Position numbers and translations under genes: made by a program. Positions 11,191 to 21,630 of a stretch of DNA of 64,000 bases are shown here, piece by piece. The notes under the pieces were generated by a model. The model searched no databases and was not told the origin of the DNA. It saw only the letters and a program-made list of their open reading frames with translations. Numbering within the stretch: position 1 is the first letter of the stretch; the number at the start of each line of letters is the position of its first letter. The stretch is from Mesostigma viride. Taxonomy: Eukaryota; Streptophyta; Mesostigmatophyceae; Mesostigmatales; Mesostigmataceae. Location: NCBI GenBank assembly GCA_009746045.1, contig RPFO01000080.1:2725136-2789135 (forward strand). The letters run 5' to 3'.

Positions 11191-14100
11191 ATGCCAGACT
11201 TTATGGCACTGAAGTGCTTTCAATGCGAGACCTTCCAAGTTTTGCAAGTGAAGAAGAGCTCCAATAAATGGGCCTGCAAAATCTGCAACGAGAAGCAATC
11301 AGGTAACTCATGCCTTCTTGTTTCAACATTTGCTGTCACGAGTACAGTCTTTGTGAAGCAAAATTAACAAGACATACTGTAGCTGATTGGCACTCGGGGC
11401 GTTGCGTGATTTTGAAGACATGCATTCCGAAAATAACAGCTTTTTCGAACTCACCTAGCGGATATGCTGGTGCCATGTCGTCTTTCCGTCAGTGCGCAAG
11501 GTCTACGCGACGTCGTCAAGTGCAAAAGATGTTAGAGGCGTCGTCCAACAACTCAATGCCTCCAAAATCCCGGGCGAAGGAGGTACATCCTGGGCATGGG
11601 TTTGCTTCTTGCTGATGAGCCTCATGGTATAGTTACCTCCTCTCAGATGTTGAGGTCAGACCGCAACCACTAACTGAAGCCATGGTTTTCCGTGCGGTCA
11701 TCATCTCCGTGCCCAGTGCCGCCCTGCCCATGTGTGCCTTCACGACGAGATGGGTCGCCCTGACTCTGTTTTACCCCCCCCCCCCCTTGTCCTTTTTCTG
11801 CCTGCTCGTTGTCATTTCTTGCCCCCCCCCCCTTTCCCGCCCCCTGTTGATTGCCTTTTGCCTCCTCGTTTCTGCCTCCGCCCCTCTTTTCTTACCCCCT
11901 CCTTGTTTATTGTTTTGCCTCTTCCTACCTCGTTTTCTCTTTCCTTACCCCCCCCCCCTCTCCCCGCTTGGCTGTCCCTCCTCCAGGCCGGCTGCCGCTT
12001 TCTCAGCTGGATGGCCAAGCCCAAGTCTCCGCGCTGGCCCCCGAGTTCTCCCATGGGGGGCCGATCCCACACGCGCGCAGCGAGCACAATGCATGGGGCA
12101 GGGATGCCGCTGACTGGTCCACGGGGGCACCATGTCATCATGGTGATGATGGCGATGACATTGCCTACGATGACAGACATGGACGAGGGTGGTCGGCTGC
12201 CGGGGGCGGCGACCAGAATCACTACGGTGGGGGCAATGACGAGAGCACCCATGAGTACGAGGGGGAAAACAACGAGAACGATCCCGGTGGCCAGAAGAGG
12301 GGCGCGGACGGTGTGAGGTGCTCCAACAAGCCCTCCTGGAACTATTACCTGGTGAGCTTGAATTGTAGTACATCTTTGCATGGTGCATATTTGCATGGTG
12401 AGCTTGCATTGTAGTACGTCTTTGCATGGTATATATTTGAGCTTGCGTTGTATATGTTTGCATCGCATATATTAGGCCATGATAACGGGAACATGGTAAC
12501 ATGCTCATGACGGTCACGGATTGCGCCATTTATGAATAGGAATTATCATGAATCATATGTATGCTAGGAATCATGTCTTACGGATTACGTTGTGATGTCA
12601 TCTATGAGTTAGGAACCGTCACAAGTCATGTGTTATGGACTTCGTGGTGCTGTCATCTATGAATTAGGAACGGTCACGAGTAATGTCTTATGGACTAAGG
12701 GTGTTTCCACATTCCGGGACAATTAGGCAGAAACTCGGGCAAGGGTTGGTCCCGAAACAAATACGAGGCCTCCATCCTAGTTCCGGCGCACGAATCAGTA
12801 GCGAATTATTACGGAAGGTTGCTTCCACACTGGTTCCTCCGCGTCCGTACCGGGCCGCAGAGAATATCAGACTGGATCTTTGCTTCACTCTGAACAACTC
12901 GAACTCGCAGCCGTACGACCTGGTACTTGTCATTCCGTACCACATCGTTCAGATCCGGCTAGGTGGCCTTTGCCTGACCATTTCGACCTCTCCGAAACTC
13001 GACCTGCACTACCTGCACCAGAGTTTCGGCGGTGCAGGTAGTGCAGGTCACTTTCAGGCACTTTTCAGTCAAAACTCGGTAGTTCCGGTCGACCTGAACA
13101 CGGAATGTGGAAAGGTCCGGGGTACCCGGCGACGATTTAGCCCGAAACCACCACCTGCACTCGAAATGTGGAAACATCCTAAATGGTGCTGTCATCTATG
13201 AATCAGGAACAGCCACGAGTCATGTGTCATGGACTACGTGGTGCTGCCAAGTCTGCCAACAGCGTCCGCAACTGCAAGCATTCACGGATGCTGTGTACTT
13301 GTGGTGTATGGATTACCAAGTTCCCAGCAGGTTTCTAGTGCGGAAGTGACTGCGCAAGCTAGCCATGCAGCCACTCACAAAGGAATCAAGCACCACGCTC
13401 ATTCTTGCCTCCCCTCGCGCAGGCCTGCCCTCGCGCCTGCCCTCACGCCTGCCCTCACGCGTCCCCTCACACCGGCCCTCACGCCTCCCCTCACGCCTCT
13501 TCTTGTGTCCCAACCCAGGACACACCTGCTGCCGAGACCGATGACCCCATTGAAGCATCGCCCTGGTGGGACGAGGACGGACCAACGTGGCCAGGCGAGG
13601 CCGACAAGCAGGCAGGACGACGCTACGTGACCTGCCTGCCCGACAGGGCAACCCGAGGGAAGGGCCAGGGCAGGGGTAGGAGTAGGGGTGGAGGTGGGCA
13701 TGATGGTGGGCGTGATGGTGGGGATTGGGATGCTGGGTCGATGGGATTGGGGACTGCGAGGCGGTCCGGGCGGGAGTATGGCGGCAGTGACATGTATGCA
13801 AGTCGCTATAACAAAGCTGCCATGATAGAGACCACGGAGGACGCGGGTGCTAGGGGCGGATTTTTCCAGGGCGCCCTCGGTCAAAATAAAAGGAGCAAGC
13901 GAGAGGTGGAGGATGAGGAAGCGCCGGGCGGTGACACGTGGCGCATCAGTGGGGGTCCCGTGAGCGCCCACATGGGGGGCCTTGCCAGATCCGCCCGTCT
14001 GCAGCCGCAATCAGAAACCTCAAGGCCCTCCCATTGGCAGCCACAGGCACTAGCCGCCACACGGTCGGCTGCTTGGACGCCAGCACCTAGGTTTGATCAC

Positions 14101-14883
14101 TTTGAGGAGACTGAGACTGGAGAGGATGACGCACTGGCCGGCAGCAAGCATCCGAATGCTGCCCCGGATGTTGCAGCCGCGTTCCATGGGAACCATCTGA
14201 GACTGTGGGGGAATGGCCGCGGTGGTCAGCGGGCAGGTACTGGTGGTGGGGAGGACTGCGGGCGCGAAGGCGTGGTGGTTGAGGGAGGCATGACACATTG
14301 GATGAGGCGGACACTGGGAGAAGCAGCAGGGGGGGGCGAGTGGCAGGGGAGCGGTGACGTGGCCCTAGAGGCGTCTCGAGCTGAGGATGCTTCCCCAGTT
14401 TGCGCTACCAGAGACAACAGCATGTATGCATCCAACAAGGGCATGTACGCTTCCCAAGGGAGTGCTGTGGCCATGCAGTGCCATAGAGATGGCGGTGGTA
14501 GCTATGCGGGACCTGGATATATCGCCCTAGCGGCTAATGCTAGCATGCCACAAGCGTCTAGTAAGACAGATAGGGATTCAGCTGCTGGCGGTGGCATGGC
14601 TGCGTATGCTGCCGCCGCCACCAGAGGCCCTGGCAGTGGTGGCCATGGCAATATGTGGCATGGAGGAACGCGGGTCGCTCATCAAAGCGCATTGAGGCAG
14701 GTGGGGCGGGTTCACCAGGGAAGGGGTACAGCACCTGGCGGGAAAAAGGCACCCTGGAAAGCGTCACCAGCAGCACCGGCAGCACACGCAGGCGCAGCAT
14801 CAAAATGGGGAGCATTTCTGGACACTGAGGAAGCCGAATCCGGAGAGGGTGGGGAGGAGGAGGAGGAGAATGGCGTGTACTAA
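11191..14883 (+). CDS. MRNIP: MRNIP-like zinc-ribbon protein, four exons
   Basis: MRNIP (MRN complex-interacting protein) binds the MRE11-RAD50-NBS1 complex in the DNA damage response. Exons: 11191-11302, 11493-11582, 11987-12351, 13519-14883, all GT-AG and in phase, giving 643 residues. Residues 9-42 hold the family signature: C9-x2-C12, 'TFQVLQVKKS', C29-x2-C32, 'NEKQSVRKVY', then 'VVQQLNASK'. The rest is long, low-complexity and Gly/Ala/Asp-rich, with basic patches, a 'MYAS' tetrapeptide three times, and a C-terminal 'SKWGAFLDTEEAE', which resembles the short W-F-L motif seen elsewhere in the family. At 643 aa it is much longer than the animal protein. The N-terminal identification is strong. 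Exon 3 rests on open frame and phase only, so its borders are less sure. Introns carry a 60-bp repeat, a Harbinger-type MITE and a splice-site echo. Confidence 0.8.
12560..13250. repeat. About 60-bp tandem repeat, split by a MITE
   Basis: Roughly four diverged copies of a unit containing GTGCTGTCATCTATGAAT and AGGAAC-GTCAC-GAGT-ATGT in the third MRNIP intron. The MITE at 12699-13179 interrupts the third copy, so the repeat is older than the insertion. Confidence 0.75.
12699..13179. mobile_element. PIF/Harbinger-like MITE, 481 bp, TAA target duplication
   Basis: Terminal inverted repeats GGGTGTTTCCACATTCCGGG (left) and the near-complement on the right (GGATGTTTCCACATTTCGAG when read inward) with TAA directly outside both ends (12696-12698, 13180-13182). 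A 3-bp TWA duplication is the PIF/Harbinger hallmark. No transposase inside, so non-autonomous. It has an internal hairpin around 13005-13050. The 172-codon ORF across it is not a gene. Confidence 0.75.
13418..13508. repeat. Short tandem repeat before the last MRNIP exon
   Basis: Copies of a roughly 14-16-bp unit around GCCTGCCCTCAC. The array immediately precedes the polypyrimidine tract and CAG acceptor at 13518. Confidence 0.7.
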
Positions 14884-15355
14884 TAGCATATGGGTAGCAG
14901 TATAGATGACTACTGCCCTCGATGATACTAGTGCATGGGTAGCACTTCCTAGACACATTGACTAGTGTGGCGGACTTCAAATGGCTCTTGGCGCATGACA
15001 AATGGACTATATCTCTTTGCATTTGTTTGGCAGAGATATTGCCGGGATATCAAAAGATCTAATATGCAGTCGATGCCTACGCAAGTTATTGCGTGATTCG
15101 TCCTTGTCATTTGCACCATGGAAATTTTGTTATAGTCTCGCCAACCATGTGCATTTTTAGTATCACCAACTCATGCATGGCTTGCTGTGCATTAATCATG
15201 GATGGAAGGTACCTATAAAAAGGTACAGTTTGTACCCCATGACTCTCACAAGGGAGGCACGTGAATGAATAAATGAATGCATCGCGGTGCTGCACAATTC
15301 TGCATGTATTTCCTACATGGATATCCTTATAAAGACGTTTATATATACACAGCAG
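14884..15355. other. Intergenic, no gene seen
   Basis: AT-richer unique sequence following the MRNIP stop. Nothing recognisable. Confidence 0.4.
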
Positions 15356-15597
15356 AGCTGCCTCCATTCAAAAATATCAAGGGGCCTGCGCAGGATAGCA
15401 TCCTGCATCTGATACGCCGGGCTGCCCGCACGTTCAAGGAGCAGCTAGAAGAGGACATGCAAGGGGCTCAGGCCGTGATATGGAAAAAGGTGCAGAACAA
15501 GGCCATCTGGGCCCAGGCGGTAGACGACAACGATCCCCCCCCAGTGGGGAAGAGGCGCGTCAGACACCGTGGGAAGAACGCCCGGCGTGACCGCTAG
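15356..15597 (+). CDS. Unrecognised terminal exon, about 80 residues
   Basis: An open frame with codon usage like the neighbouring exons follows a plausible acceptor (TATATACACAGCAG) and ends at TAG. The peptide begins 'LPPFKNIKGPAQDS', has an amphipathic stretch 'LIRRAARTFKEQLEED', 'QAVIWKKVQNKAIWAQA', and a basic tail 'GKRRVRHRGKNARRDR' that could be a nuclear or nucleic-acid-binding tail. I do not recognise the family. It could be the last exon of a gene whose upstream exons I could not find, or an alternative 3' exon of the MRNIP-like gene. Confidence 0.4.
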
Positions 15598-15717
15598 AGC
15601 TTGGCCTGATACGTGACATGTCCGGCTTGGTTTGCTAGTTTTGATTGAGTTCAGGCACTAGATAGATAGAATAGAACCGGTTGACTTGTTTGTCCCATCC
15701 ATCCGTCCATTGGGGTT

Positions 15718-15765
15718 AATACTCCGTGACTTCCCAACGGGAGCACGTGCTTAATTTATTAATCA
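15718..15765 (+). repeat. LINE 3'-terminus motif with TTAA-like tail
   Basis: Contains ACTTCCCAACGGGAGCACG followed by TGCTTAATTTATTAATC. The hairpin core and tail match the reversed copy at 23259-23320, so it marks the 3' end of a plus-strand element whose body is not recognisable. Confidence 0.5.
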
Positions 15766-17469
15766 TGCATGCGGCCCCCAACTCCAAATGCATGGCTTAC
15801 ATTTGGGGCCCGGCGCATGAAAGATACCATGTACACAAATGTACCGCATGCTCAGATCGAGTCTGCATGCCTTTCAGTTTGCATGCATCCATGGAACTAC
15901 CGTCTAGCTGCATGCCTCTGGCCCGACGGCCTTGAGGGGTCTGCTTGTATGGTGCACATCACTGCACTAGATCGAGGCGCTGAGCCATATGGAACCAAGA
16001 GACAGCTGCCACGCCTCAGGCATAGGTGCGGAAAATAACTAAATCTTGCATGCTTAGACTCATACCCAACAGGAAGGGAATTGTAGTTTTGCTTCTCAGG
16101 AGGGAGAAACACGGAGGCTTACTGGAGCGACTGACGACTGACCGCCACGAGGTTTGCCGGGAGGTATTCGTCAAAGAGGGTATGAATCCAGGCACTGCAG
16201 GGAGCATTCGAAGTGATGGCTCATGTGATCCATCGACTATCCAGCATAAAACAACAACACCGGTTGCCAAGCCAGTTGGGGGGGGAATTGGACATGGCAC
16301 CTGAGTTCTGGGCTTTCCCAAACGTTCGGTAGAAGTTGAAATGCGCGCTAGTTTGAAGCACCGATGCAGATGCCACCGATGCATATGCACCGATGCCAAC
16401 GATGCATATGCCAATGCCGACGCCGACGCCAACGCCGATGCAGACGCCAACGCCGATGCCGACGTCGACACCGATGCCGATATTAATGTGGCATTGTTTC
16501 CCTCAACTTAGAGTGTATAACAGGCCGTACATTAAGGACAAGACGAATTGTGTCTTGATAACCAGCGTCAGTAATTATTATTCGTCGCAAGACTGACCTC
16601 GCAAGGCTACAAATAAAAGGGAGCATCCTCCCCCGGGCCGGGCGGGCCCGCACCTCCCGGGACGGATGTCGTCGGGCAGTGGGGAGGGGTAGGGCCAACA
16701 GATGGGGAGAAAGGGCTCATATCGTGCGGCCGGCAAGTTCCATGAGTGCAAATTGTATTCCTAATGTCGGTACAAAACGTTGAAACTGGGGACTTCTGAC
16801 TACCTTAGTTATGGCCATAGTCTTACGTAGAACCATTCACAAGCACGTTGCTACATTCACCCGTAAAAAGCGTTACCGTCACGTGCATGCGAACTATACC
16901 TACGGGCAGTTTAGTCGTGAGTTATCTTCTAACGGTGTGACGGGTCAGTGAGCCTTTGGCCGGCAGACATCTGGTGGGCATTGTGCCTGGCCATGGCACC
17001 GAGCAAAAAGTCCGGGCATATACCATTTGTTAGCCCGCATTCTTTTCCTTCCATGATTTGTAGCGGGATTTGTTCCTACGGGGTACCTCAAGAGTAAAAA
17101 CTGTTTTAACGTCTAGGCCCTGTCTAGGCGTTTGATTGGGAGACTACCTTCGTGTGCACGCTCGATTCCTTGTGCCAGCCGCCCGCAGCCGGGACATAAA
17201 AATTTACGCGCGAAACATATGAATCATGCAACGTGTCGCACGTTCCGAGCATGTTACGAACCGTCGCGCGTTCCTTGACAGTGTTGCTGTTCCCGGAGCG
17301 ACAGCTACAAGGGAAGTCAGACGTCGTCCGTACGACAATGGGCGTCCAAGGCGCTAGAACTAATGTGACTAGGAGCCCACTGCCCACATCGTTGGCTATG
17401 GCAGGCTCGATTGCAGCGCGAAGATTGAAATGGGCCCGGAATGCTTACCAGCGTGTTTCCCATTGAAAA
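15766..17469. other. Intergenic, short hexanucleotide repeat only
   Basis: No gene recognised. 16380-16480 holds a degenerate repeat of GCCGATGCC/GCCGACGCC units. The rest appears unique. Confidence 0.45.
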
Positions 17470-17688
17470 TTGTTGGTTGAAAACCGTTATTCCCCGATAT
17501 CGCACCTGCCCTATGCGAATAAGGGCAAGCATTTTTTTTCACATTCTTGGAATGCCCGCGTGCCCCGCCCGGTGCATCGTGGGAAGATTTTACAAAGGGC
17601 TGTCCTGTCGGGCCGGTTGCAAGAATGTGTCATTCGTAACGTTACAGCCAACCATTTCAGCGAAAATGGCTTCCTGGAGTGGCGTTTA

Positions 17689-18900
17689 ATGGCCACGAAA
17701 GCGGCGATGGAAAATCCCTCACCTCGAAGCGACCTGCTGCTCGTCCGCAACGTGACAATCTACGAACCCCAACTAAACACCCAATGCCGAAATATACTCA
17801 TCGGCGGCGAGACAATCCTGTCCCTCACGACCGACGAGCAAGCTGCCCACGCTGAAGCCCTCATCGCCGCCGTCGGAGGCTCCGTTATCGACGGCCAGGG
17901 ATGCATCGCCGCGCCCGGGATCGTGGACATCCACGTCCATTTGACCGGCGGCGGCGGCGAGATGGGCTTCCACTCTCGCACGCCTGAGGCCAGCCTACAG
18001 ACCCTGGTGACTGCCGGTGTGACCACCGTGGTAGGCGTGCTGGGCTTTGATCAAGTCACCCGTTCCCTCGAGAACCTCCTCGGGAAAGTTGAAGCCCTGA
18101 ACGCGGAGGGCATGACCGCGTACATGTACACCGGCGCGTACGGGCTGCCCACGCCGACGCTCACGGGCTCCGTCATGCGTGACGTGTCGCTCATCCGGCC
18201 CTGTATTGGCGCGGGCGAGATCGCCGTGAGCGACCACCGCAGCGGCGTGCCCAACGCGGAAGAACTCGCCAAGCTGGCACAAGCGGCGCGCGTGGGGGGC
18301 ATGCTGGCTGGCAAGTCCGGGGTGACCTACTGCCACATGGGCGATGGGCAGGCCCGTTTGGCCCCGCTGCGTGACGCGGTGCACAAGTACGGTGTCCCCA
18401 TCACAACTTTCCTGCCCACCCACGTGAGCCGTAACAAGGAACTTCTACAGGACGGGATCGAATGGGTGTCGGAGGGGGGGTACATCGACATCACCCCTCA
18501 CAGCGACGCGTCCGTCGCGGCTGTGGCCGAGCTGAAGCACAAAGGGGTCGACTTGACCCGCGTAATGTGCAGCAGCGACGCGCAAGGGTCCGTGCCTGCT
18601 TTCAATGACAAGGGAAACATCATCGCGTATCGGGTGGGTGACTGCGGGGTGCTGCTGCGGCTCGTCCAGAAGCTATTTTTAGAATACGGGTGGGGACTCC
18701 CAGAGGCACTGGCGCTCATCACCAGCACGCCCGCGAGCTATTTCAAGTTTGCCAACAAGGGCCGGCTGGCGGTGGGCTTCCACGCGGATATACTCCTGCT
18801 GGACGCCACCAGTTTAGAGCTCAGGTACACCCTGGCCAGGGGAAAGGTGGTCAAGCGCCCTGGGTGGGTGCAGCCGAGTACGATCTTCACCGAAGACTAG
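17689..18900 (+). CDS. iadA: Isoaspartyl dipeptidase (IadA-type), intronless
   Basis: A metal-dependent amidohydrolase that cleaves beta-aspartyl (isoaspartyl) dipeptides formed in damaged proteins. From the ATG at 17689 it is 403 residues, the normal length for the bacterial enzyme. The frame is open back to 17470 with no ATG, so an upstream exon or non-AUG extension is possible. Seen: 'GCIAAPGIVDIHVHLTGGGG' with the HxH zinc ligands, 'TPEASLQTLVTAGVTTVVG', 'YTGAYGLPTPTLTGSV', 'AVSDHRSG', 'GGMLAGKSGVTYCHMGD', 'LPTHVSRN', 'GGYIDIT' and a late 'CSSDAQGS' aspartate. No intron interrupts it, unlike the three split genes on its sides. Bacterial origin by transfer is a reasonable inference but unproven. 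Confidence 0.9.
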   Translation: MATKAAMENPSPRSDLLLVRNVTIYEPQLNTQCRNILIGGETILSLTTDEQAAHAEALIAAVGGSVIDGQGCIAAPGIVDIHVHLTGGGGEMGFHSRTPEASLQTLVTAGVTTVVGVLGFDQVTRSLENLLGKVEALNAEGMTAYMYTGAYGLPTPTLTGSVMRDVSLIRPCIGAGEIAVSDHRSGVPNAEELAKLAQAARVGGMLAGKSGVTYCHMGDGQARLAPLRDAVHKYGVPITTFLPTHVSRNKELLQDGIEWVSEGGYIDITPHSDASVAAVAELKHKGVDLTRVMCSSDAQGSVPAFNDKGNIIAYRVGDCGVLLRLVQKLFLEYGWGLPEALALITSTPASYFKFANKGRLAVGFHADILLLDATSLELRYTLARGKVVKRPGWVQPSTIFTED

Positions 18901-19730
18901 CATATTGTTATCTTTTGGCCGAGTAAGTAAGTAGGTAAGTAAGTAAGTAAGTGCGGGAACATGCACTGAAGGCATGCCACGGAGTACCCGATGAGGTACT
19001 TTTCTACGCAGATACTGCATCCGCAGTTGGCCGAGTGACCCCAGGCGCGAGGGGTCCCCAAGGGTCCTCACCGAGAAGTGTCTTATTTTATTTACCATCT
19101 CTTTTATTATTAATTACCTGGGACGACTGTTCCTGGACACTTAAAAAGGCTCCATGTGCAAATAGACTGTCCTACTCTAGGACTTACTTACATGGCGTTG
19201 GTCGTTGGAACATCAAGTGTGCAGGCACAATGCAGCACTGAGGATGGCCTTGCTGCAATGCTTGATGCATGATAGCACGTACTGAAAGTGGCATAGGCCT
19301 CCACATTACAATCGGAAGTGCTCAGGTACGTGTTTTGCGCGTGGCTGTGGGAGAACCCCTGTCAGGAAAGGACCACTCTAGGGGAACAAGACCTACAGGA
19401 GAGATAACAGAACCTTCAAGAGAGTTAACTGAACCTACAAGAGAGAGTACAGAACCTATTGGAGAGAAGCCCTGCCGGTGGAGCAGCCAAGTAGCGCGAG
19501 CAAATTTCTTTGATTCCATGCACCTTGCCTAGCTCTGACAATAAGCGGCTCTACACTAATATGATAATGTGTTTGAGGATGCCACCCTTGTAGAATCGCA
19601 TCCGCCACATGTCAGCTGACCAATTGGGTCTTATTGCACCCACGGTGGATGCCAGGCTCTCAGCTAGTGAGTAATTTTGATTGCAGCAGCCGTGGCCTGC
19701 ACCGGGCACCTTGGCAGTATACGTGAGAGA
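18901..19730. other. Intergenic with two small repeats
   Basis: 18923-18952 is an AAGT microsatellite. 19380-19470 is an imperfect 20-bp repeat around GAACCT-CAAGAGAGA. No gene recognised. Confidence 0.5.
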
Positions 19731-19905
19731 AGGATGAATTGAATTGAATTGTAACATAACTCCGTTGGGAGTATATGTAGCACATAGCCCAGAGAAGGGG
19801 CATATGGCCTATCATACATTCTAAGCTACTTCCTGCAAGGGTGGGAATGTAAACAACACTTGCTCTAGGTGCACTAGGGCACCTGCACCACCCAGAGTTT
19901 CAGGC
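19731..19905 (-). mobile_element. LINE 3' end with AATTG tail
   Basis: Read on the minus strand: a conserved 3' sequence (TGCACC, CTTGCTCTAGGTGC complement, a 'CCTGCAAGGGTGGGA' stretch) ends in the CTCCCAACGGAG hairpin, then TTATGTTACAATTCAATTC. The same end is shared with 20831-21010, 25850-26012 and 28490-28645. Confidence 0.65.
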
Positions 19906-20040
19906 AACACCCAGCTAAGGGGAGCCTGTCATAGGTGGGGAAGATCAGCACAGCTATACAAAAGCTAGGGCATGGCTTCTCAGCAGGGAGTGACCCCCTG
20001 CATGGGCACTGCATAATTAAATAAAGCTAGCTAAGAGAAG

Positions 20041-20600
20041 GATTAAAAATTAAAATTAAATTATAACATGCCTCCGTGGGGAGGTCATGTAGCACATATT
20101 CCATGATGGATGGGGTGGAGGAAGCCGCGTAATCGAACTATACTAACGCTAGGCTATCTAGAAAATCCTAACTACACTACTCATCAAAACGCCTCCTCCG
20201 CTTGGGGGGAGGTGGCTTGCCCACAGGGTCGGGCGTGTGCGCCTTGACAATCTTCTTCCACCGCGTCTTGTCCTGCATGACAGTCCAAAGACGGGAGAGA
20301 GAGTGTATGCGGTGCTCAAACTGGGCTGGGACCACTAGGTCGTCCAGCAACATCTGAACGTAGTTGGTGACAGGTTTCCCTACCCTTTTGGGAATGTCCG
20401 CGGGGCCAGGCCAGGTCAGAATATGCCGCCCTGGCTGGCCAAGCCGCTGGGGGCCGGCCAGACCAAGGGTGGTGTCGACCTGGCTAGTGCGGGCAAGGTG
20501 TCCTACAAATGCTATCCTACGCTGCCTAATCTCGTCCGAAACACGAGGCATGCCATGATACAAAGACTCTGATGACGGACGCTCGGAAAAACCTACGTGA
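20041..20600 (-). mobile_element. 5'-truncated LINE, C-terminal end of RT protein
   Basis: Encodes the last ~130 residues of the LINE protein: 'SSESLYHGMPRVSDEIRQRR', 'IAFVGHLARTSQVDTTLGLA', ending 'KPPPPKRRRRFDE' and stop at 20177. Then a short 3' UTR, the hairpin variant CCTCCGTGGGGAGG and a TTTAA-type tail. Nearly the same protein is at 30164 and 61480. The 5' border is near 20600, where similarity to the 30-kb copy stops. Confidence 0.85.
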
Positions 20601-20739
20601 GAGAAGGATGTAAGAGAAGGATGGGCGTCTCTTAATTCCCTCTTCTTAATTAAAATCACCTAGACTGGGTCACGTCGGTACCAATAAAGGAACCTTCAAC
20701 CCCTATACACAACGAGAAGGAGGGGGGTTGCCCCAGCTT

Positions 20740-21012
20740 CTCTCACAGCATTAATTAATTAATTAATTCTCTCACTGCATGCCTCAAGTGGGCATGCCAC
20801 GTACAGAGGACTCTCTCTGCGCATTAATTAGTTAGGAACATAACTCCGTTGGGAGTACATGTAGCACATATCCCTGAGAAGGGGCATACGGCTTTTAATA
20901 CATTCTGGGCTACTTCCTGCAAGGGCAGGATGTAAACTACACCTGCTCTGGGTGCACAAAGTGCACCTGCACCACTATTTATTCCAGCAGCGAAGGTGCA
21001 GACATACGGTGG
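20740..21012 (-). mobile_element. TTAA microsatellite and LINE 3' end
   Basis: 20749-20768 is a TTAA run. 20831-21010 repeats the LINE 3' end of 19731 (hairpin ACTCCGTTGGGAGT with TTCCTGCAAGGGCAGG upstream on that strand). No coding part remains. Confidence 0.6.
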
Positions 21013-21201
21013 AAGATCATCATGGCTATACAATTAAAGGCCAGATGATGCATAGCTTTATCTAGTTATGCTGTGCCCACGCAGATCGAGAGATGCTCTA
21101 GCTCTGCTGAGATGCATTATATATAATTAATTAAGGGGACCGGTCGGTTCGGATTTTTTTGGCGCCAAAAACTTGGCGCCGGTACCGACGATCACGGGAC
21201 C

Positions 21202-21606
21202 ATGAAAAATCGCATGTGTGGGAAAATTGCGGTGGCGACCACGCCATGGCGTATACCGATGCGCAAGATTTTGCATGCGAGGTGGCAGAGGGCTAATGTC
21301 GCGCTGGGATTGTGGCAACTCGAAAATGATTTCAATGGTCTGCTGCTGGATGATATTTTAGCGAGGGATCGGTTGATTGAGCTTGGGCCCGCTGGCCTGA
21401 ACCACCCCCCCCCCGTGGATCCTTACGATGGAAATAATGTTTTCAGAAACGCCGCTTACAGATGGTTTGCGGCTAGGATGGGATGGATTGCTCCTGACGG
21501 AACCGCGCGCCCATTGCCTCAAGAAATCATGACGATCATTCGGGACCGCTTCCCAGACCCGGCTGGAAACTACGTCGGCTTCATAGCCACCGCGGATCGG
21601 CGCTGA
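21202..21606 (+). CDS. Transposon ORF with P2X7-like C-terminal domain
   Basis: 135 codons. Residues ~80-130 contain 'NNVFRNAAYRWFAARMG' and 'LPQEIMTIIRDRFPDPAGNY' then 'VGF', the pattern of the P2X7 intracellular-tail-like domain that is common in cnidarian and protist Kolobok-type transposons (xxAYRxF...IPxxxxxxIRxxFPxPxGxYxGF). It lies just inside the left end. A partner protein of the element is likely. The start is uncertain. Confidence 0.6.
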   Translation: MKNRMCGKIAVATTPWRIPMRKILHARWQRANVALGLWQLENDFNGLLLDDILARDRLIELGPAGLNHPPPVDPYDGNNVFRNAAYRWFAARMGWIAPDGTARPLPQEIMTIIRDRFPDPAGNYVGFIATADRR

Positions 21607-21630
21607 ATTATTTTTTTTCGTAGGATCGCG

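Noticed and set aside
12683-13201. 172-codon ORF
   Set aside because: Coincides with the Harbinger-type MITE; no protein similarity.
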